This document shows positions 1 through 8,073 of a DNA stretch of 64,000 nt, one piece after another (position 1 is the stretch's first letter; each line of letters begins with the position of its first letter). Source of the DNA: DASUPK01 sp963695675 (GTDB lineage: Bacteria; Actinomycetota; Thermoleophilia; Solirubrobacterales; 70-9); the NCBI GenBank assembly GCA_963695675.1, contig CAVOGY010000005.1:372001-436000 (forward strand), given 5' to 3'. Under the pieces are notes generated by a model. It did not search any database. It was given only the letters and a program-made list of their open reading frames with translations, and had not been told where the DNA came from. A program made the position numbers and the translations under genes.

Positions 1-236
1 GCCTCGCGGTTACGCAGGACCGCGACTTGCGCGGTGAGCAGATCGAGCTGCGCGGACTCGTGGCTGATCCGCGTCGTGAGGACGCCGGCGTGCGCTCGTG
101 CGTGCGAGAGCTTGTTCTGTGTGACGTTGAGCTTCTGCTGAAGGCTCTTCCCCGACGCGCCGCCGACGGCGATCGCGCAGGCGCAGGCGATCAGGGCGCC
201 GCAGAGCGCCAGCCCAAAACGCTTCGATCGAGTCAT
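1..236 (-). CDS. Secreted coiled-coil envelope protein, N-terminal part (cut by window edge)
   Basis: Reading leftwards from the ATG at 234-236, the first 78 codons are open to the window edge. Residues 2-6 carry a basic start (TRSKR), followed by a hydrophobic stretch rich in Ala, Leu and Cys ending near AVGGASG, which looks like an export signal. After that comes a heptad-like helical segment (SLQQKLNVTQNKLSHARAH and onward). Signal peptide plus coiled coil at the N-terminus is typical of EnvC/NlpD-like M23 peptidoglycan peptidases and of NlpC/P60 proteins in actinobacteria. The catalytic part lies outside the window, so the enzyme class is inference only. Confidence 0.55.
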   Translation of the reverse strand, partial: MTRSKRFGLALCGALIACACAIAVGGASGKSLQQKLNVTQNKLSHARAHAGVLTTRISHESAQLDLLTAQVAVLRNRE

Positions 237-289
237 CCGCTCGGGAGGTTGAACGCCCGACCGGGCTCAAACTGAAACGGCGGTTGCAG

Positions 290-496
290 CTACACCGGGG
301 TTCGCCTGACCTCCCGGGAGGCGCCGTTGGATGAAGCCCCGTTGGCGGCCGATCCGTTGGCCGCCTGCGTGGCGATCTCGGCCGCCTCGAAGCGCTCCAG
401 ATGGGCGCGGGCCTGCATCCGCGAGATCACCAGGCGCTGCACCGGTGCCGTGCCCTCGAACAGCTGGTAGATCTTCGCGTAGGCGCGTCTTGAGCC
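290..496 (-). pseudogene. C-terminal remnant of an acyl-CoA dehydrogenase
   Basis: This minus-strand frame opens just after a TGA at 497-499 and ends at TAG 290-292. It encodes RAYAKIYQLFEGTAPVQRLV followed by ISRMQARAHLERFEA and a Ser/Asn/Gly-rich tail. The AKIYQxFEGTxxxQRLVISR signature is the conserved C-terminal helix region of acyl-CoA dehydrogenases. Roughly 300 expected upstream residues are absent, and the adjoining sequence is the start of an unrelated plus-strand gene (561). I read it as the surviving 3' end of a deleted or rearranged gene. No usable start codon or ribosome-binding site is visible, so it is unlikely to be expressed. Confidence 0.6.
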
Positions 497-548
497 TCAC
501 CCCTTAGACCCGGCAGCCACCGGGTTCTCATCGCCGGGCGCCCGCGGG

Positions 549-554
549 TAGGTT
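549..554 (+). promoter_or_regulatory. Candidate -10 box (TAGGTT) of a leaderless gene
   Basis: TAGGTT matches the TANNNT pattern of actinobacterial housekeeping -10 boxes and ends six bases before the GTG at 561. That spacing suits transcription starting at the start codon itself. No Shine-Dalgarno sequence precedes the GTG. No convincing -35 box is seen. Confidence 0.4.
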
Positions 555-560
555 CCCGCC

Positions 561-1907
561 GTGCGACTTCCCCGCCACATCCGCAGCGCGACCCACTGGC
601 TTCGCGCGGACCTGCCGGCGCGGACCGGGACACGCTGGGTGTTCGCCGCCGGTGGCGCGCTACTCATCGGCCTGATCGTTCTGCTCATCGCGCTCGACCC
701 CTTCGGGGGCGGCGGCAACGAAGAAACTCGCGTCGTGACGATCGCGGTGGCCACCGACAACGCCCAGCAGACGCCAGTCGGAACGCTCGGGTTCCCGCTT
801 GTCGCGACGCGCAATACGACCCGGATCAGCGGACCGGATCCGACCGCCGACGCGGCCGCCGCCGCGCTCGCCACCCATCCACCCGCCCCCGATGCCGCGC
901 CGCTCCAGGCGGCGACACTGGTCCCGGATGACGACTGGCAGTCCGGAATCGCCGCCTCGGTTCTCGCGGGCCCACCGCTACGCATCCCCGTACTGATCAG
1001 CGAGCCCGGCGCCGTGCCGGACGCCACCAGCCAGGCGCTCGCCCAGCTCAACCCGCGTGGCATCGGCCGCTCGGGTGACGTCGCCGTTTTCTCGGCCGGA
1101 GGAGCCGCGGCCCCCTCGAGTTTTCACTCCCAGAAGCTCCGGGGCGACTCGCCGGCCCAGATCGCGAACTCGATAGACCAGCTCCGTCAGCGGCTCGTGA
1201 GAGCCGAGCCGGCGCACATCCTTGTCGTCAGCTCGGACCAGGGCGGATATGCCATGCCGGCGGCTGCCTGGGCTGCCCGGTCTGGCGACCCGGTCTTGTT
1301 CAGCGGGCGCAACAAGGTTCCATCCGCCACCCTCGCCGCGCTGCGGCGGCACGCCGCCGCCACCGTCTACGTGCTCGGGCCCGAGTCCGTGATCTCGAAG
1401 GCAGCGGTCTCGCAGATCGCCAGGGTCGCGGCGAGCGTGCAGCGAGTCGGCGCCATCGGTGCCGCCCAGAACGCACTGCGCTTCGCCCGCTATTCCAACG
1501 GCTCCTTCGGCTGGAACATCAACGATCCCGGCCATGGAATGGAGCTGGCCAATGCCGACCGCCCGCTGGACGCCGCCGCGGCTGCCTCGCTCGCTTCGTC
1601 CGGCAAGTGGGGGCCGCTGCTGCTCACCGAGGAGGCGGACGCCCTGCCGCCGGAGCTGAAGAGCTTCCTGCTTGACATCAAGCCCGGCTACGCGACTGAT
1701 CCGACGCGGGCGGTGTACAACCACATCTGGCTGATGGGCGACGCGACCGCAATCGGCGGCCAGGTGCAGGCCGAGGTGGACGAGCTGGCCGAGCTCGCTC
1801 CGATCGGCAACGCCGCCGGTCAGGGCACCGTCAAGGGCGGGGTAGCCCAGCCCGGCGGCCTCGAGGGCGAGCCGCCTCCGGCTACGCAGAAGGGGAAGAA
1901 GAAGTGA
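561..1907 (+). CDS. Membrane-anchored protein with cell wall-binding repeat 2-like domains
   Basis: 448 residues from a GTG. Residues about 27-46 form one transmembrane segment (GGALLIGLIVLLIAL), leaving most of the protein outside. The ectodomain contains stretches resembling cell wall-binding repeat 2 (PF04122): an Ala-rich helix, GDPVLFSGRNKVPSATLAAL, then ATVYVLGPESVISKAAVSQI and a VQRVGAIG segment followed by NALRFARYSNG. In known proteins these repeats attach the protein to the cell envelope. A second, weaker copy lies around residues 110-170. The C-terminus is Gly/Lys-rich and ends in GKKK. Its TGA overlaps the GTG of the next gene, suggesting translational coupling. The domain call is from motif resemblance and the exact function is unknown. 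Confidence 0.65.
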   Translation: MRLPRHIRSATHWLRADLPARTGTRWVFAAGGALLIGLIVLLIALDPFGGGGNEETRVVTIAVATDNAQQTPVGTLGFPLVATRNTTRISGPDPTADAAAAALATHPPAPDAAPLQAATLVPDDDWQSGIAASVLAGPPLRIPVLISEPGAVPDATSQALAQLNPRGIGRSGDVAVFSAGGAAAPSSFHSQKLRGDSPAQIANSIDQLRQRLVRAEPAHILVVSSDQGGYAMPAAAWAARSGDPVLFSGRNKVPSATLAALRRHAAATVYVLGPESVISKAAVSQIARVAASVQRVGAIGAAQNALRFARYSNGSFGWNINDPGHGMELANADRPLDAAAAASLASSGKWGPLLLTEEADALPPELKSFLLDIKPGYATDPTRAVYNHIWLMGDATAIGGQVQAEVDELAELAPIGNAAGQGTVKGGVAQPGGLEGEPPPATQKGKKK

Positions 1908-2146
1908 GTGAGGCCGAGCGACCGGATCGACTGACGAGGCCGGTGACCGTCGAGGACATCCGGGAGCTGGCGGGGCCCTCCACGCCGCACTTCGCCCTTC
2001 AGATCCGCAACAGGATCCAGCGGCTGATCGAGGGGCTTCCGGAGGACGACCCGGTGAGGCGCGAGGGCGAACTGCAGATTGCGCGGCTCGAGGACCTCGC
2101 CCAGCACAGCGGAGACCCGCGAGGTGGAACGGGAATCGCTCACTGA
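1904..2146 (+). CDS. Small conserved-looking hypothetical protein
   Basis: 80 residues starting at a GTG that overlaps the TGA of the preceding gene (GTGA). The protein is charged and mostly helical, with RPVTVEDIRELAGPSTPHFA followed by an amphipathic segment rich in Arg, Glu and Leu. It has no signal peptide or membrane segment. Its TGA overlaps the ATG of the broken MBL-hydrolase reading frame (TGATG), so the three frames once formed a tight operon. I do not recognise the family. Confidence 0.55.
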   Translation: MSEAERPDRLTRPVTVEDIRELAGPSTPHFALQIRNRIQRLIEGLPEDDPVRREGELQIARLEDLAQHSGDPRGGTGIAH

Positions 2147-2277
2147 TGAAGCAGGTCGCCGAGGGAGTTGGCGCCTCATTGAGTTCCCCCCTGTCCCGCT
2201 GATCAACGTCTACATGGCCGGCGACGTGTTGATCGACGCCGGCCGCAGCTGGGACAAGCGGCGAATCCTGAAGCAGG
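2146..2277 (+). pseudogene. Truncated and frameshifted N-terminus of an MBL-fold hydrolase
   Basis: The ATG at 2146 gives MKQVAEGV. After one missing base near 2169-2172, the next frame continues WRLIEFPPVPLINVYMAGDV, then LIDAGRSWDKRRILKQ. This is the typical start of a metallo-beta-lactamase-fold hydrolase, with beta strands leading to a xxDVLIDAG motif. The metal-binding HxHxDH motif that should follow within about 20 residues is absent; unrelated sequence runs into the 3' end of the alkA-like gene. Both a frameshift and a truncation are therefore visible. The overlap with the upstream stop suggests it was once the last gene of the 561-2146 operon. Confidence 0.55.
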
Positions 2278-2370
2278 GGCTCGGCGCCGATCGTGGGGCT
2301 CGCGGGACGCCTTGGCGCCTAGGCCGGGCCGATATGGAGATGCGGTCGAGAGCCGCCACGGCGGGTGAGG

Positions 2371-3048
2371 CTATTCGGCGGGCTGCTCGATGGGCGTGAT
2401 CGCCAGCGACCGCCAGAGGTAGAGGCAGGCCAGCGTGCGGTGCGGCCGCCAGGGCTCGGCGATCCGCTCCACCTCCTCGGGGCCGGGCAGGTCATCCAGC
2501 CCGTAGGTGATCTGGATCGCGCGGCGGATTCCGAGGTCGCCAGCCGACACGACGTCCGGTCGGCCAAGGTGGAAGATGAGGAACATCTCGGCGCTCCACG
2601 AGCCGATTCCCTTTACCTCGATCAGCTCGGCGATGACGTCCTCATCCGGCAGCTTCTTCAGCTGCTTCAGATCGAGCCGGCCATCCCTCACGCGGGCAGC
2701 GAGGTCGCGCAGGAATCCGACCTTCGCATTCGAGAGGCCTGCCTTGCGCAGTGTCTGCGGCCTGCGACGGAGCAGCGCCTCTGGGGTCATCTCACCATCG
2801 AAGAGCCCGATCAGCTTCTCCCAGATCGAGTTGGCTGCCCTGGTCGAAAGCTGCTGGCCCACGATCGCGCGAGCGAGCGCGTCGAAGGGATCGGGCCGGC
2901 TTCCCCGTCTGTCGATCCTCGGGTCTATCGGGCCCTGCTCCTCCATCACCCTGCGCAGCACCCTGTCCGCGCGCATCAGCTCGCGGTCGTCCGCGCTCCA
3001 CTTCGCCGCCGGTCTTCGGGCATGCGCACCCGCGGGCCTGGGGGCCAT
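2371..3048 (-). CDS. DNA-3-methyladenine glycosylase II (AlkA-like, HhH-GPD superfamily)
   Basis: 225 residues. Members excise alkylated purines from DNA in base-excision repair. The core begins at PFDALARAIVGQQLSTRAAN (about 54-73). The helix-hairpin-helix is at about 143-155 (EVKGIGSWSAEMFLI), and the catalytic aspartate is Asp171 in SAGDLGIRRAI, the hallmark of the HhH-GPD fold. There is no Cys-rich iron-sulfur loop, so this is the AlkA type and not the Nth/MutY type. It lacks the AlkA N-terminal domain, like many short bacterial versions. It is transcribed in the same direction as the thiolase gene, 93 bases downstream of it. Confidence 0.88.
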   Translation of the reverse strand: MAPRPAGAHARRPAAKWSADDRELMRADRVLRRVMEEQGPIDPRIDRRGSRPDPFDALARAIVGQQLSTRAANSIWEKLIGLFDGEMTPEALLRRRPQTLRKAGLSNAKVGFLRDLAARVRDGRLDLKQLKKLPDEDVIAELIEVKGIGSWSAEMFLIFHLGRPDVVSAGDLGIRRAIQITYGLDDLPGPEEVERIAEPWRPHRTLACLYLWRSLAITPIEQPAE

Positions 3049-3141
3049 CGCTACCTCAACGCCTCGCGGGCCCGGAATGTGAGATGCAGAAATGGACCGC
3101 TTGGGGGCCGATAGGCACCCAAACAGTCCACAAGTTCAGGT

Positions 3142-4332
3142 CTAGACCCGCTGGACCAGCGTGCCCGTCCCGAGCCCGCCGCCGCAGCACATGGTCACCA
3201 GGCCCGTCTCCTTGTCGGAACGCTCCATCTCGTGGAGCAGCGTGGTGATCAGGCGCGCGCCGGTCGAGCCGAGCGGGTGTCCGATCGCGATCGCGCCGCC
3301 GTTGACGTTGACCCGATCCATGTCTGGCTCGAGCTCACGCCGCCAGGCGGCGACGACGGAGGCGAAGGCCTCGTTGATCTCGATCAGGTCGATGTCGTCC
3401 ATCTTCATCCCGTTGCGATCGAGGAGCTTCTTCGTCGCCGGGATCGGGCCGGTGAGCATCATCACCGGGTCGACGCCGACCGTCGTCTGGTCGAGGATCC
3501 GCGCACGCGGTCGCAGACCGAGCTGCTCGGCCTTCTCGCGGGTCATCAGCAGCACCGCGGCGGCACCGTCGGACACCTGCGAGGAGTTGCCCGCGGTGAT
3601 CTTGCCGTCATCCTTGAAGGCGGGCTTCAGGGAGGCGAGCTTCTCGAGACTGTCCTCGGTCGGCGGGCGAATGCCCTGGTCGGTGACGTAGGTGTCGCCG
3701 TTGCTCTGCCACGGGATCATCTCCCGCTCGAAGCGGCCCTCCTCGGTCGCCTGGTGGGCGAGCGTATGCGAGCGCAGGCCGATCTCGTCGAGCTCCGAGC
3801 GAGGGATCTCCCACTTGTCGGCGATCATCTCGGCCGAGATTCCCTGCGGGACGAGGTTGTAGCGCTCGAGTAGCTGCGGCGAGAAAGCGAATCCGTGCTC
3901 CTTCATCACCTCGGCGGAGTCGGCGAAGGAGATGTGGCCCATGTGCTCCACGCCGCCGCCGATGGCGACGTCATGGACACCGGAGGCGATCAGGGCGGCG
4001 GCGAAGTTGACGGCCTGCTGTGCCGATCCGCACTGACGGTCGACGGTCGTGGCTGGAGTCTCCATCGGGAGCCCGGCCTCGAGCCACGCATTGCGGGCGA
4101 TGTTGATGCCCTGCTCACCGAACTGCTGCACACAGCCGGCAACCACATCCTCCACCTCGGAGGGATCGATCCCGGCGCGCTCGATGACCGCGCTGTAGGT
4201 CTTGGCGAGGAGGTTCGAGGCGTGGACGTCCTTGTAGTAGCCCTTCTCCTCGTGGCCGCGGCCAACCGGCAAGCGGGCGGCCTCGACGATCACGACCTCG
4301 CGTCCACTGAACTTTCCGTTCTCAGCCACCAC
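3142..4332 (-). CDS. Acetyl-CoA acetyltransferase / thiolase
   Basis: 396 residues, normal length for a class II thiolase. The nucleophilic cysteine is Cys101 in VDRQCGSAQQAVNFAA. The second active-site elements are INEAFA, GHPLGSTGAR and the C-terminal CCGGGLGTG, which carries the proton-donating cysteine. It catalyses thiolytic cleavage of 3-ketoacyl-CoA or condensation of acetyl-CoA. A divergent 3-hydroxyacyl-CoA dehydrogenase gene begins 242 bases away, so the pair probably serves fatty-acid oxidation or acetoacetyl-CoA metabolism. A good ribosome-binding site (GAGGAGG) precedes the ATG, and an 18-base palindrome lies in the shared promoter region. Confidence 0.93.
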   Translation of the reverse strand: MVAENGKFSGREVVIVEAARLPVGRGHEEKGYYKDVHASNLLAKTYSAVIERAGIDPSEVEDVVAGCVQQFGEQGINIARNAWLEAGLPMETPATTVDRQCGSAQQAVNFAAALIASGVHDVAIGGGVEHMGHISFADSAEVMKEHGFAFSPQLLERYNLVPQGISAEMIADKWEIPRSELDEIGLRSHTLAHQATEEGRFEREMIPWQSNGDTYVTDQGIRPPTEDSLEKLASLKPAFKDDGKITAGNSSQVSDGAAAVLLMTREKAEQLGLRPRARILDQTTVGVDPVMMLTGPIPATKKLLDRNGMKMDDIDLIEINEAFASVVAAWRRELEPDMDRVNVNGGAIAIGHPLGSTGARLITTLLHEMERSDKETGLVTMCCGGGLGTGTLVQRV

Positions 4333-4388
4333 GTGCCTCCTCAGTCGGTTTCTTCAAGCAACCAAGCCTCGTATAGTGAGCATACCCG

Positions 4389-4406
4389 ACTGGCGAGTCA
4401 GCCAGT
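4389..4406. promoter_or_regulatory. Perfect inverted repeat, candidate operator between thiolase and HBD genes
   Basis: ACTGGC-GAGTCA-GCCAGT is a perfect six-base inverted repeat with a six-base centre. It lies 57 bases upstream of the thiolase start, where the minus strand carries TATGCT and TATACG as possible -10 boxes between 4373 and 4384. The size and position suit a TetR-type repressor of fatty-acid genes. No regulator gene lies next to it in the window, so the ligand and protein are unknown. Confidence 0.5.
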
Positions 4407-4574
4407 GCCGGCTCGGCGGCCTGCCTCGCAGCCCCCAAAGCCCCCGCCCCCGCAGCCGCCCGCGGCGGCAGATCCATCGCCCCAACCCCCTTCGCCTACC
4501 GCTCATGATCGAAGAAAGGCGGCCCAGGCTCCGGCGTGACTCGGGGGCGGGTGCGGCGTGATAGACACTCCCGC

Positions 4575-5402
4575 GTGGCTGGCGGCGACACATACGAGCG
4601 CCCTGCGATCGCGGGCAGCGGGACGATCGCCTGCGGGCTCGCGGCGTGCGCCAGCATCGGGTCGACAACGCTGCTGCTCGCGCGCTCCGACGCGTCGGCA
4701 TGGCGCGCCGAGGAGCAGGCACATTCCCTCACGACAAAAGTCGACGGGGCCGATCCGAAGCAGATCAAGGTGACCACCGAGCCCGGCGACCTGGCTTCAT
4801 GCGACCTCGTCGTCGAGGCCGTGGTCGAGGAGCTCAGACCGAAGGTCGATCTGCTCAAGGCGGTCGGCGACGCGGCAGCCGATGCCGACCTCGCGAGCAC
4901 CACCTCCTCCCTGTCGCTCGACGAGCTCGGCTCGGAAAGCGGGCATGCCAAGCGAGTCTTCGGCCTCCACCCCTTCAACCCGGTGGTGCGGATGGAGCTG
5001 ATCGAGATCTGCCTCCCGGACGCGGCCCGTGACGAGATCCGTCCCCGGGCGCGCGCCTGGTGCGAATCGATAGGCAAGACTGTGGTCGAGGTACCGAATG
5101 AGCCGGGGTTCGTCGTCAACCGGCTTCTCTTTCCCTACCTGTTCGACGCGGTCCGCCTGATGGAGCAGACCGGGATGGAGGCCGAGGACGTGGACCGCTG
5201 CATGACCCTCGGGGCCAACTACCCGATGGGGCCTCTGGCGCTGCTCGACCTGATCGGGGTGGACGTGGCGGTCGCGATCGGGGAGGCGCTCTTTGCCGAC
5301 AGCGGTGAGGAGCATCACCGTCCGCCCGGGCGGCTGGTTGCGCTCGTCGATCAGGGAAAGCTCGGCCGCAAGTCGGGCGCCGGGTTCTACGTCTACGACT
5401 GA
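4575..5402 (+). CDS. 3-hydroxyacyl-CoA / 3-hydroxybutyryl-CoA dehydrogenase
   Basis: About 275 residues from the GTG at 4575; GTGs at 4536 and 4551 are alternatives. The NAD-binding Rossmann motif is AGSGTIACGLA near the N-terminus, and starting at 4575 places it where the family has it. VVEAVVEE, STTSSLSLDEL and GLHPFNPVVRMELIEI (catalytic His) follow. The C-terminal dimerisation domain has EPGFVVNRLLFPYLFDAV, GANYPMGPLALLDLIG and GRKSGAGFYVYD. It oxidises 3-hydroxyacyl-CoA to 3-ketoacyl-CoA, the substrate of the divergent thiolase. The N-terminal nucleotide-binding region is slightly shorter than in classical PaaH/Hbd proteins. Confidence 0.9.
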   Translation: MAGGDTYERPAIAGSGTIACGLAACASIGSTTLLLARSDASAWRAEEQAHSLTTKVDGADPKQIKVTTEPGDLASCDLVVEAVVEELRPKVDLLKAVGDAAADADLASTTSSLSLDELGSESGHAKRVFGLHPFNPVVRMELIEICLPDAARDEIRPRARAWCESIGKTVVEVPNEPGFVVNRLLFPYLFDAVRLMEQTGMEAEDVDRCMTLGANYPMGPLALLDLIGVDVAVAIGEALFADSGEEHHRPPGRLVALVDQGKLGRKSGAGFYVYD

Positions 5403-5406
5403 GCCG

Positions 5407-6369
5407 TCATTGTCCGCTGGCCCGCTCGCGGCTCAGACTGATCGCGAGCTGGGCGACCGTCTCGCCGACCTGGTCGAGGACCGCCGGGTCGAGCTTGTCT
5501 GGGGTGTCCTGGACCGAGTCCGCATAGGGGTAGGCGAAGTCGATCAGATCGATGGACGGGATTCCCTGCTCCAGGAAGGGGATGTGGTCGTCGATGACCC
5601 CGCCCTGCACGACGGGCGGGAACACCCCGGAGGCACCCACCTGTGCCGCCGCCTGGCGAAGCTGCTCCCACAGCGGTTGGCTCGAGTTCGCCTCGCGGCT
5701 GATGCGGGCGCCCCGGTTGGCGATGTAGTCGAGCAGGATCATGTCTCCCACCTCGCCGGGGTGGGCGGCAGCGTAGGCCCGTGATCCTCGCAGGGCGCAG
5801 AACTCGAAGTCCTTGTTGGCGCAGCCGGGCGGATCCTCCTCGCCGTCGAAGAGGACGAAGCGGATCTCGCTGTGGTTTTCAGGCAACGCGGAGCCGAGTG
5901 TGCGCGCCAGCTCGATTACCGCGGCCGTCCCGGCGGCGCTGTCGTTGGCACCGACGAATCCCTTCGGGTGCCACTCGGTGTCGTAGTGGGCGCCGATCAG
6001 GATCGCCGGGGCGCGGCCCGGGAGGACACCGACAATGTTCCGCAGCCCCTGCTGCGGCCCGCTGCTCGGGAACGGCTCGAACCGCCCGTGCGGCAGCAGC
6101 GGGCGCAGCTCGGTGGCTAGGCGGCGGAGCTGCGGCGAGCCGGCGGGCCGCTGCCCGACCGCGACCTGCCGGTTGACGAGCGACATCGCTGCGGCCCCGT
6201 CGAAGCGGTTCGGTGGTGCGGAGTCGTCCCCTCCGCACCCCGTCGCCAGACTCGCCAGGCCAAGCGCGATGAGCGCCGCGCAGAAAAGGGGGCGGAAGCT
6301 AGGCGGCCTGCTTGCCCTTGCGCTTGACGCGGGACTTGGCCGCGATCGGAGGCACCGCGGGCTCCTCAT
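5407..6369 (-). CDS. M28-family metallopeptidase, predicted lipoprotein
   Basis: 320 residues. The N-terminus has a hydrophobic stretch ending in a lipobox-like LASLATGC, so it is probably a membrane-anchored extracytoplasmic enzyme. The M28 zinc-site elements appear in order: GAHYDTEW, GANDSAAGTAAVIELA, FDGEEDPPG, ILLDYI and a late DDHIPFLEQGIPSIDLIDF. This pattern is also found in glutaminyl-cyclase-like M28 members, so aminopeptidase or cyclase activity cannot be separated here. The only ATG in frame (6369) overlaps the end of the upstream gene by 71 bases. The gene order suggests co-transcription with 6299-6592. Confidence 0.82.
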   Translation of the reverse strand: MRSPRCLRSRPSPASSARASRPPSFRPLFCAALIALGLASLATGCGGDDSAPPNRFDGAAAMSLVNRQVAVGQRPAGSPQLRRLATELRPLLPHGRFEPFPSSGPQQGLRNIVGVLPGRAPAILIGAHYDTEWHPKGFVGANDSAAGTAAVIELARTLGSALPENHSEIRFVLFDGEEDPPGCANKDFEFCALRGSRAYAAAHPGEVGDMILLDYIANRGARISREANSSQPLWEQLRQAAAQVGASGVFPPVVQGGVIDDHIPFLEQGIPSIDLIDFAYPYADSVQDTPDKLDPAVLDQVGETVAQLAISLSRERASGQ

Positions 6370-6592
6370 GGCGCCCGGAACGATCCCAGATCACATCGGC
6401 CTCCGAGACACCCTGCTTGACGGCCGCGGCCTCCACCTCTGACCAGGGAAGCTGGGCCTCGGGAAGCTCGTCCCAGCGCGCGAGGTCCAACGCCTCCAGC
6501 GCGCCCTCGAGCGCCGGCCCTCGGTGCTCTTCGGAGCGGAGCACTGCCCTGACTACCTCGAGCTGCTTATCGCTGAACCGGACGACCCACAT
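6299..6592 (-). CDS. Small hypothetical protein with basic C-terminus
   Basis: 97 residues from the ATG at 6590-6592, chosen because TAGGAGG lies at ideal distance upstream. The protein starts MWVVRFSDKQLEVVRAVLRS, is acidic and helical in the middle, and ends in a Lys/Arg-rich tail (KSRVKRKGKQAA). There is no signal or membrane segment. Longer upstream extensions of the frame cross repeat sequence and look spurious. The gene precedes and overlaps the M28 peptidase. Function unknown. Confidence 0.6.
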   Translation of the reverse strand: MWVVRFSDKQLEVVRAVLRSEEHRGPALEGALEALDLARWDELPEAQLPWSEVEAAAVKQGVSEADVIWDRSGRHEEPAVPPIAAKSRVKRKGKQAA

Positions 6593-6619
6593 GCGGCCTC
6601 CTAGTGACCCCGATTGGAC

Positions 6620-6660
6620 GGGTTGCACCTCGGCTTTCGCCTCGGCGCACCCTCGCATCA
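6620..6660 (-). repeat. REP-like hairpin repeat, copy 1
   Basis: On the minus strand this reads TGCGAGGGTGCGCCGAGG, then a GCGAAAGC turn, then CCGAGGTGCAACCC. It shares the GGGTTGC...GCACCCTCGCAT ends seen in five other places in the window. It lies just upstream of the 6299-6592 gene. Confidence 0.5.
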
Positions 6661-6739
6661 CCGGCAACGTAGAGCCCCAAACGGACGGAAGTAAAAACTG
6701 CTGCAACCGGCATGAAACGGGTCGCGCCGGCATCAAAAC

Positions 6740-6770
6740 GGGTTGCTCCTTGCGGAGCACCCTCGCATGA
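6740..6770 (+). repeat. REP-like hairpin repeat, copy 2
   Basis: GGGTTGCTCC-TTGC-GGAGCACCC followed by TCGCAT. The stem is nine base pairs with one bulged T. A truncated partial copy (CGGGTCGCGCCGGCAT) lies immediately upstream at 6718-6733. It sits between the CNNM gene's 3' end and the next gene and could act as a terminator or mRNA stabiliser. Confidence 0.55.
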
Positions 6771-6780
6771 CGCCCTTGCA

Positions 6781-8073
6781 TCACCCGCTGCGGGGGTGGA
6801 TCCGAACCGCCTCGATGCGGTTTTCGCGGACCGATTCGACCCGGATCTCGTAACCGTCGGCGGTGATCAGATCGCCCCGCTTCGGCAGCCGGCCGAGCTC
6901 GCCGAAGACGTAGCCGCCGACCGAGTTGTAGGCATCGGTGTCGACCGGGAGCTCGATCCCGCGATCCGAGAGGTCGCCGAGCGAAACGTGTCCGCGCACG
7001 TACCAATCGCCGTTTGCCAACTGGCGCAGAGATCCCGCCAGCGGGTCCGTCTCGTCCTCGATCTCCCCAACCACCTCCTCCAGGATGTCCTCGACGGTGA
7101 CGATGCCCACGGTCCGCCCGTACTCGTCGACCACCACCCCCATCGACGAGCGCTGCCGCTGCAGCTCCGTGAGCAGGTCGTCGAGGGGCTTCGTCTCCGG
7201 GACGATCAGTGCGTCGCGGATCGCGGGCTCGATCTTCGCCTCGGGCCCCTCGGTCATCATCAGCCGCACCAGCCTGAGCGCGTGGACGATGCCGCGCACC
7301 CGATCCGCGTTGCCGTCCTCGACCACGACCAGCCGGTTGTGCCCCGAGGAGATACAGAAGTTGAGGGCGTCCGAGACGTTCGACGACTGGTCCACCGTGA
7401 CGACGGCGGGAATGGGAGTCATCACCTCGCGGGCCTCCTGCTCATGCAGGTGGAAGACGCCGCCCAGCATCACGGCCTCGCCCGGGTCGAGCTTGCCCCT
7501 CGTCGCGGATTGCGAGATCAGCAGCTGCAGGTCCTCGGAGGTCGGCTGCTCCTCGTCGATCTCTCCGGGCTGCACTCCGAAAAGTCGGGCCACGCCGTTC
7601 GACATCCAGGTCAGCGCGACCGTGAACGGCGCGCTGATGCGCCGAAACCAGTGCAGTGGCCCGGCGAGGAACCGGGCGCTGCGCTCGGGCTTCGAGATCG
7701 CGACCAGCTTCGGCGTCTGCTCGCCGATGGTGACGTGGAGGGTGGTGACCAGCGTGTAGGCGATCGCCACCGAGATCGCGACGGCGGCCCCATGGGAGAG
7801 CCCTCCGAAGATCGGCTTGATCAGCTCCGCAACCGCCGGCTCACCCAGGAACCCGATTCCGATCGAGGCCATCGTGATCCCGAGCTGGCACGCCGAGAGG
7901 TACTCGTCGATCCGGTCGAGCTCCTCGAGCACGGTGGAGGCCCCCCGCACGCCCTCCTTTTCGAGCTGCTCGAGCTTCGAGCGCCGCGAGCGAACCAGCG
8001 CGAACTCCGCCGCCACGAAGACGCCGTTGACCGCGATCAGAACGAACAGCAGAACGAGAAGAACAGCCGTCAT
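6781..8073 (-). CDS. CNNM/CorC-family transporter-like protein (HlyC/CorC family)
   Basis: 430 residues. It starts with a hydrophobic helix (VLLVLLFVLIAVNGVFVAAE), the start of the DUF21/CNNM membrane domain, with further membrane segments to about residue 150 (GITMASIGIGFLGEPAVAEL; AVAISVAIAYTLVTTLHVTI). Two CBS domains follow (about 205-330, with REVMTPIPAVVTVD and QRSSMGVVVDEYGRTVGIVT), then a CorC_HlyC domain (about 345-430). Family members mediate or regulate magnesium, cobalt or sodium movement; the old name hemolysin is misleading. The gene appears monocistronic. Confidence 0.9.
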   Translation of the reverse strand: MTAVLLVLLFVLIAVNGVFVAAEFALVRSRRSKLEQLEKEGVRGASTVLEELDRIDEYLSACQLGITMASIGIGFLGEPAVAELIKPIFGGLSHGAAVAISVAIAYTLVTTLHVTIGEQTPKLVAISKPERSARFLAGPLHWFRRISAPFTVALTWMSNGVARLFGVQPGEIDEEQPTSEDLQLLISQSATRGKLDPGEAVMLGGVFHLHEQEAREVMTPIPAVVTVDQSSNVSDALNFCISSGHNRLVVVEDGNADRVRGIVHALRLVRLMMTEGPEAKIEPAIRDALIVPETKPLDDLLTELQRQRSSMGVVVDEYGRTVGIVTVEDILEEVVGEIEDETDPLAGSLRQLANGDWYVRGHVSLGDLSDRGIELPVDTDAYNSVGGYVFGELGRLPKRGDLITADGYEIRVESVRENRIEAVRIHPRSG

